Below the pieces are notes generated by a model that was given only the letters and a program-made list of their open reading frames with translations, ran no database searches and had not been told where the DNA came from. The translations under genes were made by a program, and so were the position numbers. From NCBI RefSeq assembly GCF_002154605.1, contig NZ_MUNE01000137.1:1-37715 (forward strand): a DNA stretch of 37,715 nucleotides. The letters run 5' to 3'. Every line of letters starts with the position of its first letter. Positions within the stretch are counted from its first letter, which is position 1. Of the stretch, positions 34,744 to 37,715 are shown one piece after another. Origin of the DNA: Streptomyces milbemycinicus. GTDB taxonomy: Bacteria > Actinomycetota > Actinomycetes > Streptomycetales > Streptomycetaceae.

Positions 34744-35124
34744 ATGGGAGACACCACGCAGACGGCCCCGGAAGGCCCGTCGGACGAGCCCGCGTCGGGC
34801 AAGTCCGCGTCCGCCAAGGCCGAGAAGCGGGCCAAGCGGCTCGCCCACCAGATGACGGCCTTCGCGCAGTCCCACGGCGGCAGCGCCGAGGGCCAGCTCG
34901 CCCACATCGGCCGCGGCACCGTCCGCGTCGCCCTCGTCGGCGCCAACGGTGACTGGGGCAACCTGGTCGCCCCTTCCTACGAGACCGCCCGCCGCGCCGC
35001 GGAGACCGCGGGGATCACCCTGCACGACAACTTCGACGGCGAGCTCGCCGCGAAGGTCCGCACCGGCCCGTACGAGTGGACCCGCATGGCCGGCATCCAA
35101 CTCGGCGGCCCGAGCAACACCTAG
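34744..35124 (+). CDS. Small conserved protein of unknown function
   Basis: 126 residues. The first ~35 are disordered and rich in Ser, Ala, Pro and Lys (ASGKSASAKAEKRAKRLAHQM). Residues ~45-118 look folded, with VRVALVGANGDWGNLVAPSYETARRAAETAGITLHDNFDGELAAKVRTGPYEWTRMAG; the alternating strand-helix pattern suggests a small alpha/beta domain. No signal peptide, membrane helix or known catalytic motif is seen. It begins 24 nt after ctaB and probably shares its transcript. The stop codon TAG (35122-35124) lies inside the left terminal repeat of the palindromic element that follows, so the natural C-terminus may have been changed by its insertion. I recall homologues next to ctaB in other Streptomyces but know no function. 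Confidence 0.75.
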   Translation: MGDTTQTAPEGPSDEPASGKSASAKAEKRAKRLAHQMTAFAQSHGGSAEGQLAHIGRGTVRVALVGANGDWGNLVAPSYETARRAAETAGITLHDNFDGELAAKVRTGPYEWTRMAGIQLGGPSNT

Positions 35125-35289
35125 GGCCTGCCGTCAAAGGGGGCGCCCTGCTCCCGACGCCTGGCACGGCACCTCGCTGCGTTGTCGCATCGCCCAAGTA
35201 CGTCCAGTACGAGGGCGACGCTCCGCCTTGCGATGTACCGCACCAGACGCCGCTCGCGGCCGGACGCCCCCTTTGACGACAGACCCTAG
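35121..35289. repeat. 169-bp imperfect palindrome with 25-bp terminal inverted repeats (MITE-like)
   Basis: The ends 35121-35145 and 35265-35289 are inverted copies matching at 23 of 25 positions; both begin CTAGGG and contain CGTCAAAGGGGGCG. The interior continues as an imperfect palindrome centred near GTACGTCCAGTAC (35199-35211). The whole could fold into one long hairpin. It has no coding capacity. The CTAG ends may include a short target duplication (TA or CTAG). Closely similar sequences occur between genes in many Streptomyces genomes as I remember them. It may double as a terminator for the upstream gene. The rest of the gap, 35290-35462, shows nothing I can name. Confidence 0.75.
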
Positions 35290-35462
35290 CCCGACCACGG
35301 CGGTTTCCCTCCGCCCCGTCCCAGTTGGCCCCGCACCCCGCACCAGGGGCGCCCTTGCCGAGCGAAGCCGGGGCGGGTCAGGCTCGGGGTGGGCCCGGCG
35401 ACACCTCATAACCGTTTCGCCCGTTAAGCCCTTCGATGCCCCACGGCGAGGAGGCGGCGGCG

Positions 35463-36632
35463 ATGGACGAGGCGACGGGCACGTCGGCCGACCCGGCCTC
35501 CTCGGACGCCGCCGAGGGCACCTCGAAGGCAGCCCTTGACACCGTCCTGGACGCGGCGGACAGACCCTCCGCCTGGGCGAGAGCGCTGCCGCCGCTGATC
35601 GACCAGCACAGCCACGGCGCCCTCCACGGCGAACTCGGCCTCGGCTCGTTCGAAGCCCATCTCGCCGCCGCCGTGGGCTCCGGCACCGCCGCCCCGGCGG
35701 GTACCACCTTCTTCGACAGCTGGACCGGCCTGGCCGTACGCCGCTGGTGCCCACCGCTGCTCGGCCTGGAGGCCCACTGCGCCCCCGTCCGCTATCTCGC
35801 CCGCCGGCGCGAGCTGGGCGCCTACCGCGCCGGGCGGCTGCTGTTGCGCGGCGCGGGCATCGGTGCCTTCCTGCTCGAGTCGGGGTCGCCGGGCGAGTTC
35901 ACCTCGGCCGACGAGCTGGCCGCGGCCGCGGACGGACCGGTCCACGAGGTGATCCGCCTGGAGCCGCTGGCCCAAGAGGTCGCGGACACCTCGGGCTCGG
36001 TCGACTCGTTCATCGGCAACACCGCGGAGGCCCTGTACGCCGCGGCCCAGCACGCCACCGCCTTCGCCGTGGGCATCACCTTCTGCGACGAGACCCCGCC
36101 GGACCCCCGGGAGGTGCGGCGGGCGGCGGACCGCTGGCTCGGCGGGCGCACCCCGCGCGCCCGCCCCACCGATCCGGCGCTGCTCCAGCATCTGCTGTGG
36201 AGCGCCGTCGCGTCCGGACTGCCCGTACAGCTGCACTGCGCCGACCCACAGCCGCTCGCGGGCTTTCTGCGCGCCACCGCGGGCGCCGGGACCGACCTGG
36301 TGCTGCTGCCTAGCCGGCCGCACCACCGCCGCGCCGCCCAGCTGGCCGCCGCCTTCGCGCACGTATACGCGGACGCGGGGCCCCGGCCGGGGGAGACCCT
36401 TGGCGAGGCGCCGTTCGGCAAGCTGCTGTTCTCGACCGGGGCGCGGGCGCTGCCCGAGCTGTATGTGACCGGCGCCCGGCTGTTCGTACGGTCCATGGCG
36501 CGGCTGGCGTCCGAGTGGGTCGCCGACGGCTTCTGCACCCGGCCCGAGGCGCGGCGCATCGCCGCACTCGTCGCGGCCGGAACCGCGCGCCGGGTCTACC
36601 GGCTGGACGCGGCGGCCTCGGGCACGGGCTGA
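35463..36632 (+). CDS. Amidohydrolase-superfamily (FluG N-domain-like) protein
   Basis: A 389-residue TIM-barrel protein resembling amidohydrolase-2/FluG-type proteins. After ~40 disordered acidic residues comes PPLIDQHSHGALHGEL with an H-x-H metal motif. Later come LPVQLHCAD (third His) and a C-terminal FGKLLFSTGARALPELYVTGARLFVRSM. That last block normally holds the metal-binding/catalytic Asp as F-[GS]-[ST]-D-A; here it reads S-T-G-A, with Gly in its place. Activity is therefore doubtful unless another residue takes over. The substrate is unknown. The ATG at 35463 has GAGGAGG 8 nt upstream; ATG 35436 does not. Its last 37 nt overlap the convergent end of ctaA, and no separate terminator is visible. 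Confidence 0.75.
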   Translation: MDEATGTSADPASSDAAEGTSKAALDTVLDAADRPSAWARALPPLIDQHSHGALHGELGLGSFEAHLAAAVGSGTAAPAGTTFFDSWTGLAVRRWCPPLLGLEAHCAPVRYLARRRELGAYRAGRLLLRGAGIGAFLLESGSPGEFTSADELAAAADGPVHEVIRLEPLAQEVADTSGSVDSFIGNTAEALYAAAQHATAFAVGITFCDETPPDPREVRRAADRWLGGRTPRARPTDPALLQHLLWSAVASGLPVQLHCADPQPLAGFLRATAGAGTDLVLLPSRPHHRRAAQLAAAFAHVYADAGPRPGETLGEAPFGKLLFSTGARALPELYVTGARLFVRSMARLASEWVADGFCTRPEARRIAALVAAGTARRVYRLDAAASGTG

Positions 36633-37594
36633 GCGGCGGGCGCGGGGGCGCCGACCGGCGCGGGGAGTTCGGCCCGTTCGCGCTGGGAGAGCAGGACCCG
36701 CAGCACCGCGATCCACACGAGGCACGAGCCGAACATGTGGATGCCGACGACGATCTCCGGCAGGTGCGTGAAGTACTGGATGTACCCGATCACGCCTTGG
36801 AGGAGCAGCACGGCGAGGAGTTCGAGGACACCCCGGCGCGGCGCTGCCGGGGCCTTCACGGCGCGCAGGGTGAACCACAGGGCGGCGGTGAGGCCTAGCA
36901 CGATGTAGACGAAGTCCACGTGCAACTGGGTGATCTCCTGCCAGTCCAGGGGGATGCGGTGCACCTTCTGGGCGTCTCCCGCGTGCGGCCCGGCCCCGGT
37001 GACCACGGTGCCGATCACGATCAGCGCGCCGGTCGCGCCGACCAGCAGCCAGGACAGCTGGCGCACCGGCCGGGCGACGAGGTCGCGGGGCCCGGCGTCG
37101 CCCTCGCGCGCCCGCCACCAGGTCAGCACGGCGACCGTGAGCAGCGCCGTGGACAGCAGGAAGTGCGAGCTGACGATGTACGGGTTGAGCCCGGTGAGCA
37201 CCGTGATGCCGCCGACGACGGCGTTGCCCATGACGATCCAGAACTGGGCCCAGCCGAGCTTGGTGAGGGAGCGGCGCATCGGCGTACGGGCCCGGGCCGC
37301 GATGATCAACAGGCCGACGACCGCGCACAGCACATACGTCAGCATGCGGTTGCCGAACTCGATGACGCCGTTGATGCCCATCGCGTGGGTGGGCGTCAGG
37401 CTGTCCTCCGTGCAGGTCGGCCAGGTCGGGCAGCCGAGCCCGGACTGGGTGAGCCGGACCGCTCCGCCCGTCACGACGATGACCACAGCCATCACCACGG
37501 CGGCGAGCGCCGCGCGCTCCACGAACCGCGCGGACGGCTGCCAGCGGCGGGCGATCTGCTCAAGGGGGTTCAGCGAAGAGGGCACGTCGCCCAT
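36596..37594 (-). CDS. ctaA: Heme A synthase
   Basis: A 332-residue, eight-helix CtaA that oxidises heme O (the CtaB product) to heme A for the aa3 cytochrome c oxidase. The N-terminal VVTGGAVRLTQSGLGCPTWPTC (about residues 40-61) is the family hallmark, with the conserved Cys pair in CPTWPTC. Heme-ligand histidines fall in the NPYIVSSHFLLST, LHVDFVYIVLG and GIHMFGSCLVW helices. The C-terminus is a Pro/Ala tail that overlaps the amidohydrolase gene by 37 nt. The ATG at 37592-37594 starts MGDVPSSLNPLEQIARRW; no strong ribosome site is seen. Convergent with its neighbour, and read in the same direction as the truncated gene at the window end. Confidence 0.95.
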   Translation of the reverse strand: MGDVPSSLNPLEQIARRWQPSARFVERAALAAVVMAVVIVVTGGAVRLTQSGLGCPTWPTCTEDSLTPTHAMGINGVIEFGNRMLTYVLCAVVGLLIIAARARTPMRRSLTKLGWAQFWIVMGNAVVGGITVLTGLNPYIVSSHFLLSTALLTVAVLTWWRAREGDAGPRDLVARPVRQLSWLLVGATGALIVIGTVVTGAGPHAGDAQKVHRIPLDWQEITQLHVDFVYIVLGLTAALWFTLRAVKAPAAPRRGVLELLAVLLLQGVIGYIQYFTHLPEIVVGIHMFGSCLVWIAVLRVLLSQRERAELPAPVGAPAPAAQPVPEAAASSR

Positions 37595-37634
37595 CGTAGG
37601 CGGGCGCTTGTGCAGCTTTTCACGAGGGGTGCCG

Positions 37635-37715
37635 CTACTCCCAGCGGAACCAGCGCGCCGCCGCCCCCAGCCCCAGCACCGCCCACACCGCCAGGATCCC
37701 CAGGTCCCCCCACGG
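37635..37715 (-). CDS. C-terminus of a probable ABC-2 type transporter permease
   Basis: Only the last 26 codons are in the window. They read PWGDLGILAVWAVLGLGAAARWFRWE and a TAG stop: one membrane helix followed by an Arg-Trp-Phe-Arg-Trp-Glu end. Such an end is typical of ABC-2 permeases (ARRFRWE-type). The gene lies 40 nt upstream of ctaA in the same direction, matching the ABC transporter genes that precede ctaA in Streptomyces. Confidence 0.65.
   Translation of the reverse strand, partial: PWGDLGILAVWAVLGLGAAARWFRWE

Noticed and set aside
35290..35462. Search for a gene or regulatory site between the palindromic element and the amidohydrolase-like gene
   Set aside because: No coding frame with a ribosome site, no promoter pair and no clear hairpin was found.

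Overview
The window is a piece of a high-GC actinobacterial chromosome, almost certainly Streptomyces or a very close relative. The evidence is the strong G/C bias at third codon positions, frequent GTG and TTG starts, near-absence of TTA codons, the presence of whiA and an RbpA-family protein, and a gene order (terC, uvrA, uvrC-rapZ-yvcK-whiA, gap-pgk-tpiA-secG, pgi, pgl-opcA-zwf-tal-tkt, ctaB, ctaA) that matches my memory of the conserved Streptomyces core. I saw no rRNA or tRNA gene, CRISPR array, complete insertion sequence or prophage.

Layout. (1) 1-5.7 kb: the 3' end of a degenerate FtsK-like protein, then terC behind a yybP-ykoY-type leader RNA that I read as a manganese-responsive translational switch. 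A leftward MHS-family transporter, metallo-beta-lactamase-fold hydrolase and mycothiol-dependent isomerase-like protein follow. (2) 5.7-16.3 kb: uvrA, a leftward LacI regulator plus sugar kinase with a double LacI operator, then the tightly overlapping run uvrC-rapZ-yvcK-whiA. This run joins DNA repair, carbon and cell-wall control and sporulation control. (3) 16.4-19.4 kb: a large secreted zinc carboxypeptidase with an in-frame TTA codon in its signal peptide. (4) 19.6-26.7 kb, rightward: gap, pgk, tpiA, secG, an RbpA paralogue, an MFS exporter and pgi. (5) 26.8-33.5 kb, leftward: tkt-tal-zwf-opcA-pgl, a compact pentose phosphate operon with several 4-nt overlaps. It converges with pgi on a strong terminator. 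(6) 33.7-37.7 kb: ctaB (heme O synthase), a small unknown protein whose stop codon lies inside a 169-bp palindromic repeat, an amidohydrolase-like protein, ctaA (heme A synthase) and the last codons of what looks like an ABC-2 permease.

How the genes fit together. Glucose-6-phosphate made or used by Pgi sits between lower glycolysis (Gap, Pgk, TpiA) and the oxidative plus non-oxidative pentose phosphate enzymes. CtaB and CtaA make heme A for the terminal oxidase. Most genes are ordinary housekeeping. The points that deserve a second look are regulatory: the terC leader, the LacI double operator beside uvrC, the TTA codon in the carboxypeptidase, and the palindromic element that donates a stop codon. 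I did not find a convincing wholly new multi-gene system.
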